From assembly GCA_000310025.1 (NCBI GenBank), contig FN649728.1, forward strand, positions 4,347,837-4,411,836: a stretch of 64,000 nucleotides of DNA. The letters are read 5' to 3'. The position numbers and the translations under genes are program-made. Every line of letters begins with the position of its first letter. Position 1 is the stretch's first letter. The notes under the pieces are model-generated. The model was not told the origin of the DNA and did no database searches. It was given only the letters and a program-made list of their open reading frames with translations. The stretch is from Ectocarpus siliculosus. Lineage: Eukaryota > Sar > Phaeophyceae > Ectocarpales > Ectocarpaceae. Of this stretch, positions 1 through 11,300 are shown one piece after another.

Positions 1-676
1 GAAACAAACAGAGGTAACCGCTCGGTGCCAATGCACACACTTGAACACCCGCAGTTACTCGCGTATCAAAGAATGACGTTCACTACGACCAACGCGCCCG
101 CTAAATCTACACCCCTGGTGACCCGTGTATGGGGCAAAGTCCAACCACCTGATGCGCTGCGAAATTCAATAGCTGTCAATGGCTTGTATTTACGGTAACA
201 GAGTAGCCCTGCAAGCAGCGAATCTATCGACTAGGCAGCCTGCATGGACCTAACCCCGCTGCGAGGAGCCACCTCGAATTAGCAGTAGCACCCCAAAAAT
301 AACGTCAACTTTCAACGGAGTACTGAAATTGAGGCCGTCCGCAACGAAATGAAAAAATAATTGACGACGTCATTGATAATAACGCCAAGGACTCCAACGA
401 TGTGCACACTAGCGGTAAAAACTTTCACAGCACCGCCGAACGGCCGGCAGGGGGTGCAGTATGCGCCCAAGCAGTGAATAGGGTGCAAAATGCAGCGCTA
501 ACCTCTTGAGCTTTTGGGCAGCGAAAAGCATACGCCAACGCTAGACGCCTGTGATGATGCCCGCTCTCGATAGGTTTCCCCTCACTCTCCCGCGAGAATG
601 CATGTAAATGTGCTGGATGCTCCAGCACACCGCGTCGCCCCCACCCTGATTACTGACAGTCCAATCGGGCGTTGCT
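1..676. other. Downstream flank of XAP5, no gene seen
   Basis: No coding exon is recognisable here. The stretch lies immediately past the stop codon of the minus-strand XAP5 gene, so its right-hand part is probably that gene's 3' untranslated region (inference). No clear polyadenylation signal, RNA gene or repeat could be assigned. Confidence 0.5.
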
Positions 677-3600
677 CTATTTCTCGTTGACCTCGCCACC
701 GTGGATCGTGTAAGTGCCGTAGTCCTTCTGGGGATCGTACTGATAAGCGTCATGTACATACACAACGGCCAATAGACGGAGGAAGAAGACAGGCGCGCCG
801 GGTGGGGGTCGTTCTTGGTATGGGAGGAGGCAGCGGAGAGGAACAACGTGACTGAGATCGAGAGTAGAGAACAACTTGCAGAAAAATTACCGTGAATGGC
901 CAGATTGCCGGCGAACGAGTTTCAGACCAAAACCCTCGCCCGCGATTCAGAAAAAGGCCGCTGCAGAGAGTGTGCCGCGCTCAAAAGTCGACCGGCATGC
1001 AGTACACAAGCGCCCTTACCGTCTCCCATCGACTCGCAGGGAAGATATGCTTGTTTCGCTCGTACCACCGTCGCTCCACGATCTGCGATACAAGCGTAAC
1101 AGCAGTATCGGGATGGCTGAGGCCTCGCCTTGGTTACGAGAGTGTTGCGGACTTCGCCTCTCGAGGACCAACATTTGGGGCTGAAATTGAACACCAGTAG
1201 GTACGCGTCTGGAACTGGAAGGCTTGTACCAACGTGCTCTGCTCCTGGCATACGTCCTCTGGCTCCACGTCCGACTTGCTTGCGCCGTATTCTCGGTATC
1301 TCAAACCATTTAATTAGTTCGACCTAGCGGCTGAGCTCCGCAGGAACCGGGGTGGTCTTACGCACCCACACAGTGTGAATCCCAACCGCACGTGCAACCG
1401 ACATTACCGCTGCGTCGCATGATTCGTGAACATTTGGGCTCGGCGTACCATGCTGGTGTTGAACACTGCAAATAAACTTGGCGTCCTGCACAGGGTCCTC
1501 AACTTGTAACACACCCAATAATACCCTTCATTGCTGCCAAATAGCATCCCCAAGCTTCCACCGCCTCGAATGACAGCCAAAGTTTCTCAATCAGAAACAA
1601 CAACCGTGCCATGTAATCCCTCACACTCTCGATTCGCTAATCTGTCATGGATTGTGTCACACGCGACAGGCCCGATTGTGTAATGACTACGAGTTGATCT
1701 CAAAATACCCGTGTGTCTTTTAACTGGCAACAAGAGACATAATCCGACACCCGTATTGTTGCGGCAATGCCCTTGGAATCCTCAACCAATCGATGTGTCG
1801 CCCACCCACCTTGCCGGGGTGGCTCTCGTCTTTCTCGATGCGCGTGTCGTGCACCAACCGGATGTCGTCGTGGACGTCGAAGTGGAAGAGGGGGCCCGAC
1901 TTGCCCCTGGCCTTGGTGACTATCAAGTCGTAAAACGAGAAGTGCTGCGTACCAGCGCGGCGATGGGTGTAAACAAGCGCAAGAAGTTTCAGAAGAATGG
2001 ACCCCTCCGCTCTGGTGTATTTCCATCAACATCTCTAGCACCAAATGCTTTGCCATGATTAAGCAGATTCAATTTACCACTGCACATCCAGCAACCGAGA
2101 TTTTTGAAAAGAAAATGACGGTCTACCAATCACAGCCGAATATAGCTTCTTGAATAGGAGCACCATGGTATGTCCGAGCCAAGGATATAGAAAACAGGAG
2201 AAACAGGGATGTTCGAATGCACCCAAGAGGGCTCCATCATGACACTTTCGCTCAACAGGGAAACACTGGCATTTTCATGCATACCCCGTCTTATGTGAGA
2301 ACAAGCTCCCTGGTTCGTACCAGGTATTAGCAAAACTCGAACCTTGTCGAAGCCAAGGCATTCAGATCGCACATATGACAGCAATGAGCCCATAGAAGAG
2401 CGGACGTGACACAACAAGTCTGCGCGATTCCTCTCACGTGCGGGATGATGAGGTCCTCCTTGATGTACAGCAGATTCTCCGAGCTTACGCTCCTCATCTC
2501 GCTGAAGTCCTGGGACAGCTGCTGTCGGACCATCTCAAGAAACTTGCCTGCCGAACGTCATAAAGACGAGCAGGAATACTGATGGGCCTGGGAAGGACAG
2601 GAGTGGGTACTGTACTTTTCCGTGCACTACGCATTCATGTGAAAAATGACCACTTTGTTCGGCGTCCATACTGCTTGACAACGGCGGCAGATACTCTTTT
2701 GTACCCTTTGCCGCCAACTACTGGCACCACACTGCTGTGGGCTCTCACTGAAGTGGGACAAAGTTAACCGAAGACTTGTCCGGGTTACCGCGAGCACGAA
2801 AAGCTGCCTACTCCACGCATACATTTCAAGTCTTCAAAACCCTACAAATCTGCCCTCCCACTAGCGCGCGAACTGACACGCACCCACGGTGATGCCCTTG
2901 TTCAGCACGATCTCCCGTCTGTGGCCGGACCCGTCCCAGTAGCTGTATGTAACCTCCAACCGCTCCACTAGACCCAACACAGAGGCATTTGTCGCAGAAA
3001 CGGAAGGGGGTAGTTTGGTGGCAGAGGGCAAGGGGGGAATAGGAGGAAGCGGGAGGAGAGAGAGAGCGAGAGAGCAAACGGGGGGAGAGGGGCTTCACGA
3101 GGGGAAAAGGGTGAAAAAAGCAGGGTGGCTAAGAAATGTACAACCATGTCATGCGAGACAAGAGGCGGGCATGGGGGCTCGAAAAAGGATCAGGTATCCT
3201 CATTTCCGTCTTCTCCAAGTTGCTTCCGGCTGGTCTCGCGAGCCTACCTCTCCGCGCGTTATACTGGCGTGAAGTAGCGACTCGAACAGACCTTACGAGC
3301 TGAAAAAGGTGACAGCGTTCAAGAAACACTCACTCTTCAGCTTTTCCTGCTCCTCGATCCACTCCTTCTTGAGCTTCTCCCTCTGATCCCTCATGCCCTT
3401 CTCCCTCTCCCGGTCCGGCAGGAACGACGTATCCACGTTTGGATTCTTCTTTCCGAGCTTCAACGGTGGCTCTTCTCGAGCGTTGCATTTCGTTGGGTGG
3501 GTGGGGGGGGGGGGAGACAGGAAATTGACCACAAGATAATTCTGGCACACGAGGAGACTAGATAAATGATAAACGGGAACACAGCTGGGGAAGGGACATC

Positions 3601-5143
3601 TGGGAGAAGGGCGAAAACATTCCTTTCTCCTGGAGAAGCAAAGTTCTATAAGCTACAAGTCGTGGTGGATGGATGATACTTGGGCCACGACTCAGGCAGC
3701 GTCCGGGGGTTGTACCGTGTCAGAGGCGGGTGATTGCAATGCGTGCAGCTCAACCAGCAGGAAGAGCACCAAACAACATATGCGCACGTGTGTTAAGCCC
3801 CCCCCTTTTCGCACATTATCTTCTTCGCCCTCCCTCAAGGCGCCCTTGCACAGGTACTACAACGTTTCCGTCGGCGAAAAAATCATCATACAAACCGTTC
3901 GGAGGAACTAAACACTACAACCACGCCACACACCCACCCACATGCACCCAGCATACTATCCGCATAACCTACCCGCATCGCCGCCGCCCTCCCCCTGGTC
4001 GTCCTCCTCGATCTCCTCCCCGAAGGAAAGCGTGGAGATGAGCTTCTTCTTCTTTCTCTTCTTCTTTTTTCTCGCGGCGGCGTCCTCTGCCCCGCCCGCG
4101 CTATCGCCGCCCTCCCCTCCAGCGGCTCCGGAGCCACCGCCTTCCTTGTCCCCGACGCCGGTCTCGGCCAAGACGCGCGCCTTCTTGAACTCATCGGCTG
4201 TCACTAAACCCACCGTGGTTGCCTGAGCGAACAGCATCGATCGTTTAGCTCACTATTATCTCTCGAATAGACCCCCAACTTCGCCAAAAATACGGCTGTT
4301 GAAACATGTTTGTGATGTCAAACACGGCAGCGAAGTCACAGAAATTGAGCACACTAACGGCGAAATAGAAATACCAACAGCGGAGCCGGCACCAGCACCA
4401 GCAGGGTCGAACACCATTATTGACTCAAACTTCTCGCCTTAAACATTGCCTCGTACTGGTCCGTCGCGCTGCCCCCGAACTTGTCGTCGATCTTGAGGGC
4501 GCCCCGGTGATACTCATCCTGTCGACCATTCCAACGTCAAAGAGACACACGCGTGGTGTTGTCAAGAAGAGTCCTCGCACGATCCATGAACCCGAGACGG
4601 AACGCTCCAGAAGACCGATCGTAAAACTCAAATCGCGAGTTTTGAAATAGCGTTCGCCGGACTATTGTATGCACGCTCGCATCGCCGCCGCAAGCTCATA
4701 CCTATGTACCCGTGCTGGTTTCATCGTCAAGCTTTTCTACCCTAGACGAAATCCTTCATCAAGCCGACCGCAAAACTTCGAATCGCGTGTTTCATAGAAA
4801 TAGCTTTCGGGAGTACGCGTGCCCGCATCGACGCCTCAAGCTCATACACTCGCTCTATGCATTTTTTTTTTTTTGTTCTTCACTTCAAATCAGCGCTCAC
4901 AGCACTAGTGCCGTTTATTCCAACCCGTGGTCACACATAACCCGTTCTGGTATTTTTGCTTCCAGGCTTGTTGGCTCGCAGAACTGCTCTTGCATGCATT
5001 CGTACCTGTATCTTCTGTCGTTTGCTCTCGTAGTCCTTCTGGTCCTCCAGTCGCTGCTTCGCAAGTCGTGCCGCCCGGGGACCCGATATTTGGCCCTCGG
5101 CGGTATTGATGCCGGTATCACCGCGCTTAAAGTCGGTCGCCAT
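677..5143 (-). CDS. XAP5: XAP5/FAM50 family nuclear protein, complete, 9 exons
   Basis: Coding exons in transcript order are 5006-5143, 4438-4518, 3973-4222, 3334-3474, 2884-2967, 2438-2547, 1810-1944, 1020-1082 and 677-739. They join to 1065 bases (354 aa plus stop), close to the 339 aa of human FAM50A. The ATG at 5143 opens a charged helical N-terminus. A lysine/arginine run near residues 124-133 looks like a nuclear signal. The conserved C-terminal XAP5 domain is unmistakable: [50 protein letters not shown] and [10 protein letters not shown] all fall in family order. Family members are nuclear; FAM50A associates with the spliceosome, plant XCT affects the circadian clock, and green-algal XAP5 affects ciliary gene expression. 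All introns are GT-AG except the second, which needs a GC donor (4437-4436). The exon 4 acceptor could shift by 3 bases. The gene is divergent from the RAP gene. Confidence 0.95.
4223..4437 (-). other. GC-AG intron of XAP5 (intron 2)
   Basis: The family-conserved reading frame runs from EAMFK directly to TTVGLVT only if the donor is AAG followed by GCGAGA at 4437. The nearest GT donor, five bases further on, shifts exon 3 out of frame into a stop. The acceptor is a normal CAG ending at 4223. Confidence 0.75.
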
Positions 5144-7904
5144 CGCGCCGGCCGGTTCTTCGAACTGTCACGCATGAAGTCGACAATGCAAGAAGGGCGG
5201 GAAGGAGCGGGCGCGTGATACTCTGCACTCATCGGCAGAAAATGGGGGTGCAATCTTCATGGCATCGTTCTTCTACTGCGAGTGAAGCGAGCTTTGTATA
5301 CCCTGGTAGCTTTGGCGAAAAGCAAGACCGCCAAGGCAGAATGTAGCAGCAGGGCTGCTGACAGAGAGATATTTCGTTTCCTTTCGAAACAAGACATGGG
5401 CGACTCCCACTCTTTTGGCCGCTACTTGGCGGACCTTCGTTGCTTCCCGCTAACCCTGGTATCCTTTCATCGCTCAGCCGGTTGGTGCGGTCAATACTGC
5501 AGCAGCGCATGAGACGGATAGAGGAAGACAGAGGATACGGAGTTGCGTGCGCCTCATGTTCACGAACACCTGAACTCTGCTGAATCCGGCCTTGCCCTGT
5601 CCTGTCTGTTTTGTTTGAATCCTTTTGTAGGCATACTCACTAATACTGTAGGACGCACCAGGGTGCTGGTGTCTTCCGACAACAGGCACGTGTGCTGTAG
5701 TATCGTTCCTATCGACATTGTGGTGAAATCGGGCGTAGTCTGCAGTCATCATTCCAAGAGCCGCGTGTCGTACAGAAGATTTCGAGACTAATTAAAACAG
5801 ACTGAACCGGTTGTGTACGGAGGCCGCTTTACAGCTGCTGTGAGGCGATGTTGTGCCGCGCTGTTACTTAGTCTTTGGCTGACCACACTACTCGACAGCA
5901 GTACGACAACAACAGAGTTCCCAGACATTTCTCCTGCACCCCGGAGATATCAGCGCGAGTGCACTGAACCCGTTTTATCAACACACACTGCCACACATGG
6001 ATAACAGCAGGTGAATTGGGGCGCCCTCTCTTACAAAGGCAAGGCGGCGGTGTCTCTTCCTGGAACCGAGGCGTACCCTAATAATAACTGACCAAATAGC
6101 ACATGGTGTAAGTTCCAAGCTTGCTCTCACGGAGCACGCTCACAAATTTTGTCACCTTAGGCGATCTTCTGGCTCTCTCTGCTCTCCCTTGTTCTGCGCG
6201 CAGTCTACCTTTAGGCCCTCCTCTGGCCCGGGCGGAGGTGTGTGTGTGTCTGATTTGCCTCGAGTCTCCGAAAGGGGCACCGTATATGAACCCGGGGTAC
6301 CTGCCGCGTTCATGACAGAAGACCTGTGTGCTGCATCCTGCACAGGACAATCGCGCTAGCTAGCGCTGAGTGAGCTAACAAGATGGAGGCTGCGCAGCTC
6401 GCTGAGGGCATACATAGAAGTAGGGGATTGGTATTTACTTCGCCGTCATGCTGGTCTCAGGCCGTTCGGGTCGGACTCGTGACCTTTCTTGGGTCAGTCT
6501 CGTTGACCAAGGCGCTCGCTGAAGGTAAGCGTATGTGCCCAACAGCAGAGCTAGCGGTGCTGCAATGATGTCTCGCCAAACTGGTGGAGCGATGGCCTAG
6601 GTAGGCTCGTCACTCCCTCTGCTCTCCGTCCGTGATCCATGTTGTGGCTTCCTGTGGTCAGAACTCGAAAACCACGTGTGTGTGTCTGCAGCATTTACGT
6701 TGTCATGCAATGGTCCACTTCCTTCCGGCGGCGGTTGAACTCTCTGAAAGGTACAGTGCCGAAGGCAGGTCCCGGACCACAGCCGTAGGGAACGCACCTT
6801 TTAGACGTGAATCGTGGGCTCAGATACTTGCAAGAACAAAGCGGCGTACTAGAAAATGAGCTCAGCCGCCGGAGCTGCACTAAATGTTGGGGGTACTACA
6901 CTGGCATGTGATCGTTTTTTGTTGTAAACAGCCTGGGTGCGCCATCGTTAAGACGTTGAGACGTCAGTCAGGCCGTACAGTAGTTTAGCCTACAGCAGTA
7001 CTACTTTAGTCCGCTACAAGCTCTACTGCTGTGATATCTGCATACGCTTCGTGCCTAGGAAACTGTAGCTCAATGTATGCAAAATGAGGCGCTTTGCCTA
7101 GAAAGGCCACATGACCAACCACCAACCACACCGACTCGAGACGTCACCGTCATTGCTCAAGAGTCCATGCGACTAAGCCCCCTGGTCGTGCTCGGGGCGT
7201 CCCCTCCTCTGCTGCCCCTGCAGTTGTGCGGTCCGTGCCGTCTGGTTGAGCACGTTTGTCTTCCAGGTTGTCCCGTAGGTCTTCCCGAAGAGTGAGCTTT
7301 TTTTTTTTCGAAGGGCACCACTTTCCCAAGGACCACGATGGGAGTGACTGGGACTGGGTACTTGGATACGCTATTGTTTTGGAAGCCGCGGCGCTCGCTT
7401 TGCACTTGTCATTGCCATCTTCATTTTCCCCCTGGTTCAGTTTCGAAGAGATTATTTCCTACGCGCGTAGCAACGTGGGCGGCATGTTTTCCCGCTAACC
7501 TACCGCGATGAAGACACCGGCGAAACCACTTTGAAGCCGCAGTTTCGTTGCCGATTACTTCTACATGTACGGACTGAACCTCACGCCGACGTTTTGATGT
7601 TGCCGCCTTCTACCCTATTCCCCTTGCTGCTGTGCACCTCGCCCAAGCAGCATCGGCACTTGATTCGTTTGCTCGGGCCGATAGTATACGGCCCGTTCCC
7701 TGTGCAACAGGAGCGGGGCACCGCTTGGTAGGATTCGCCCTCCCTGCCCCACTCCCGCTGTCTCGAGCACGATTAAGGAGACGCCCGCGAGGCGCGGGTG
7801 CGTTCCACGACGGTGGCGGCGGTAATAGGTCTGTTGAAAATGGTTGTGGTGATCGGGTAAGGGAGTGGCGTCTACGACAAGCGCCGCGAATAGCGGCCGT
7901 GTCG
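5144..7904. other. Intergenic region between divergent XAP5 and RAP genes
   Basis: About 2.8 kb without a recognisable coding exon. It must contain the promoter and 5' untranslated region of XAP5 on its left, and the promoter and possibly non-coding or short 5' exons of the RAP gene on its right. Short open frames here have no family resemblance. I could not assign a TATA box or other element. Confidence 0.5.
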
Positions 7905-8318
7905 ATGGGGTACGGGGACGGAGGAGTGAGGAACCGGGGCGTAAGGGAGGCGGGGAAAGAACGGCGACTGCTACGGAGATGCGCCGAGTCTTCGAACAGC
8001 GTTCTGAAGACAGGCTCCCATCGTCTGCAGAGCGGTGGCGGGCTGCCGAGGCACCGGCTACTACACGCGTCAGCAGAAGAAGCAGGTGGCGGCAGCGGGG
8101 GCCAGGTGGCGGTGGAACCTAGGACGGCGGCAGCATTTCAAGCGCCCACCGGGGGGGGAGAGTTACCGGCGCCGGCACCGGCGGAGAGCGAGTGGGAGTC
8201 CATCCTGCGGGAGAGGCTTGAGCGCAAGCTGCGCAAGCCCGGCCGGAGGAAACGCGCGCGGGCAGCGGCAACCGCCCGGGCTTCTCCGAATCCCACCTTT
8301 TCCTCGCCTCCGATCCAG

Positions 8319-8356
<38 letters not shown>

Positions 8357-11300
8357 TGCGGAATCGCACTTTCCCGCCAATGATGACTACCAGAAGAATG
8401 TGTCCGGGGTTGACAGGACGGACGTTTCTGCAGCTGCGGCACCTCCATTTTCCCGGGCGGCGACCTCGGAAGCGGGCGCCGGGACGGAAACGGAAACTGG
8501 GACGGACGGAAACGCGAAAACGGTAATGAAGGAGGGCCTGCGGGGGGAGGCCAACAAGGGCCGGAGGGGCGGCGCGAGGCGGGTGGTAAGAGGAAGGGTT
8601 AGCCCGCCGCCGCTGAAGCGGCGGCCGCCCGGGGGGCCGTTCGGGGCGAGCAAGGCGGTCGCATGGCACGCGCAGCAGGTCGTGCAGTCGGCGGTGACGC
8701 CTTTGCAGGTGAGATTGCTGCCTGTTGCACGTGCGAGAGGGTGGAGAAGTAACCCCCCGTGTTGTGAAAGTTTTAGGGGGCGGGGGAAAGGGGTGCCTTG
8801 ATCGATACCGGTGAGCTGTCGCGCTGCAGCGCAAAAGTGCACGGTTGGTGTATCGATGTAGGCCGGCGGATGTGTTCATGTAGGAATGTGACGGTAGGGT
8901 AATTGAGCAGAAGGGGGACAGGTGCCAACTCGCAATCCCTTTACGATGCGAGTGTTCCATCGTGTGGTAGGTACGCAGGTGATTGAATCGCTGTTGCTGA
9001 ATGGCCAGAAGCGAAAACGACGCGTCATAGTTGTCTTGACGGACAACGTTTTGAGGCTGTTCTGTCCTTTCCTGTCACCCGGTCGAAGCTACGATGTGCA
9101 GCTCCTCGACGCCTTGCCGTCTTAACCCTGCCGTTCAGTGTTAACTGCCAGGAGATGTACCGTGTGGAAGTCGATGCCCTCTTCATGTCGTTCAGCCGGC
9201 GTGTTTCATCCGTAGTCGAAGAGACTCACCTCAATCTACACCATGTTTCCCCGCTGCTGTCTGTCATTGGTGCATGAAAATTGTGGTTGTGTGTGTATTC
9301 CACCAGGACCGTAAGCTGCCACCTGTGACCCCGAGCTGCTTTTTCGCTGTTGCATTGTTCTGCTACGGACACCATCCTTGAGGAAACGTACACTGCAGTA
9401 CCAAAACATCCCCCTGCTTTCTTCCCCTCTGCACTGCGTTCACCGATGGCCAGACCACCTTGCAGCCCCCTCGCACACGATCACATATAGAAGAAGCAGT
9501 CACGTCCCCTGGCAGGACTCCACTCGAGGTGCGTGGGAGACTTGACTCGCCGCCGCCGGACTCGGCCACCTACCTTCTCTATTCTTCACCTCTATCTTGC
9601 ACATTTCACACCCTTGTTCCGTTTCACTAAAGGCCATGCGAGCTGTGCTGGACCGGCCCTTGCGGTCTAAATTGCGTCAGCGTGTCGACGGCGTTGAACC
9701 GGGTGGCCAAAACTCGCGGCGTCGAGGAGGCGAGGTGGCGGCTTGAAGGGGGAAGAGGAGCCCAAGTACCTCGGCATTTTGCTCAAGGTGCGGCCACGAC
9801 CGAACTGAATATCGGTGGGTCTTTAGTTCAAGGCACGTGGTCGAAGCTGGTGTTTGGGGTTAGCGATTCCCGTGTTGATGTTGGGTGTGACTATTCTGTC
9901 GTGGTCGCCGGGGGGGGGGGGGGTGTCTACTTTCGCAGCTTGTGGTGACTCTGCTGATGCACCCACGCACTGCTGTCCGCATCTCGAAGGACGAGTGGCT
10001 TTCGGTCCGGGGTGTGGCACAGACACGCCTGCGGGTGACTCGAGAGGTAAAGGAGGTATCAGAAAAACAACCAGGTTGCTGCTCCACGTACGGCTCAAAC
10101 GATCTGTCCAAAGGATGGTTACTGCTCAGCCGGCGGGGGTGAAGTACGGATGATGTTCGAAGAAATAAGTGCCCCATGCACAAGTGCTTCAGCGTTTCCC
10201 TTCCCCCGCCCCCACCACAGCCACCCTTGTCCCCCCCACCCCCACCCCCACCCTTTCCTTGTTTTTCAGGTTACGGAAGAGCTCGTGGGTGCGGACCTGG
10301 TAAACGCGCGGAACCTAGCCCAGCTGCTGTGGTCCCTTGCCAAGCTGGGGAACCCCGAGGCCTCCTCGATGGAAGTGCTGGAACACCCCGAGAACGGGCT
10401 CGGTGAAGTGGGCCCCCTGAGGTTCGGGAGCGGCGCTCGCGAGAAGGGAGACACGCCTCCGGTTCCGTTGGGAACCCCTGGCGAGGTGCGTGTGGGACGC
10501 TTGTTCGAGCGCGCGTGGTTGGTTTCCTCTCAGTGTTGGAGCATTTTTGTTTGATGTCGATGATCCCGGAGGTGAGTGGGGCGTGACGGTCGGTTTCTGT
10601 GGTGACTTGAGCGGCCCGCAGCTCCTTCCTCCGCCAGCGCGGGGCTCGTAGCCGCGTGTCGGGTTGCGTTGGCGGGCGGCGTGGCTTCGTCCCTGCCTCT
10701 GTCTCTCTGTGTCTCTCGTCTTTCGAAGATGTGTATGGCATTTGTCCGGTGTTTCCCCCTTCTTGTGGTTGTATCGCCTGGGCGGTAGTCCTTCTCCGGT
10801 TGCCGTATCGTAGTTTCGGTTTTGCCACACCTTGGCTAAGCACTGGCTGTCCGACGTTCCTCACACCCTCACTATGTTCTATATACATGAACAGCAAGCT
10901 TCGAGCTTCGGACATCCGTTCAGTGTGCATAACAGGGTCGTAGAACGAAATATCGCATCATAACTGACTAGTAGTTCAGGCACGAACCCTTTGTTTATAT
11001 ATCATAAGCTTATCTGCGTCCGTCAGTGTTTTTTCCCTGACCCCAAAACATCACCCTTCGCCCTGGTACCAAAAACGTGTACGAAGCAGAGTCGTCTCCC
11101 GTCCCTCCTGGCCGGAAAGCTTTCCGAGAGGGCCATGGAGTGCAAGCCCAGAGAGCTGGCCATGGCGGCGTGGGGCCTGGCGGTGCTCGGGGAGGTGAGG
11201 GTCAACGGGGGCGGGGGTGGGGGGTGGGCACGTTCTGCGTGTAGGCTGTGATGGCGTTGATCTCATGCAAGAGGCCTTCGCGCAAGAGAGACGAACCGAA

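Noticed and set aside
7632-7904. Upstream extension of RAP exon 1
   Set aside because: The frame is open but contains no ATG before 7905. Without a spliced upstream exon it cannot supply a normal start.
8163-8960. 265-codon reverse frame
   Set aside because: Shadow of RAP exon 1; the cysteine/leucine/proline run is the antisense of the CAG tract.
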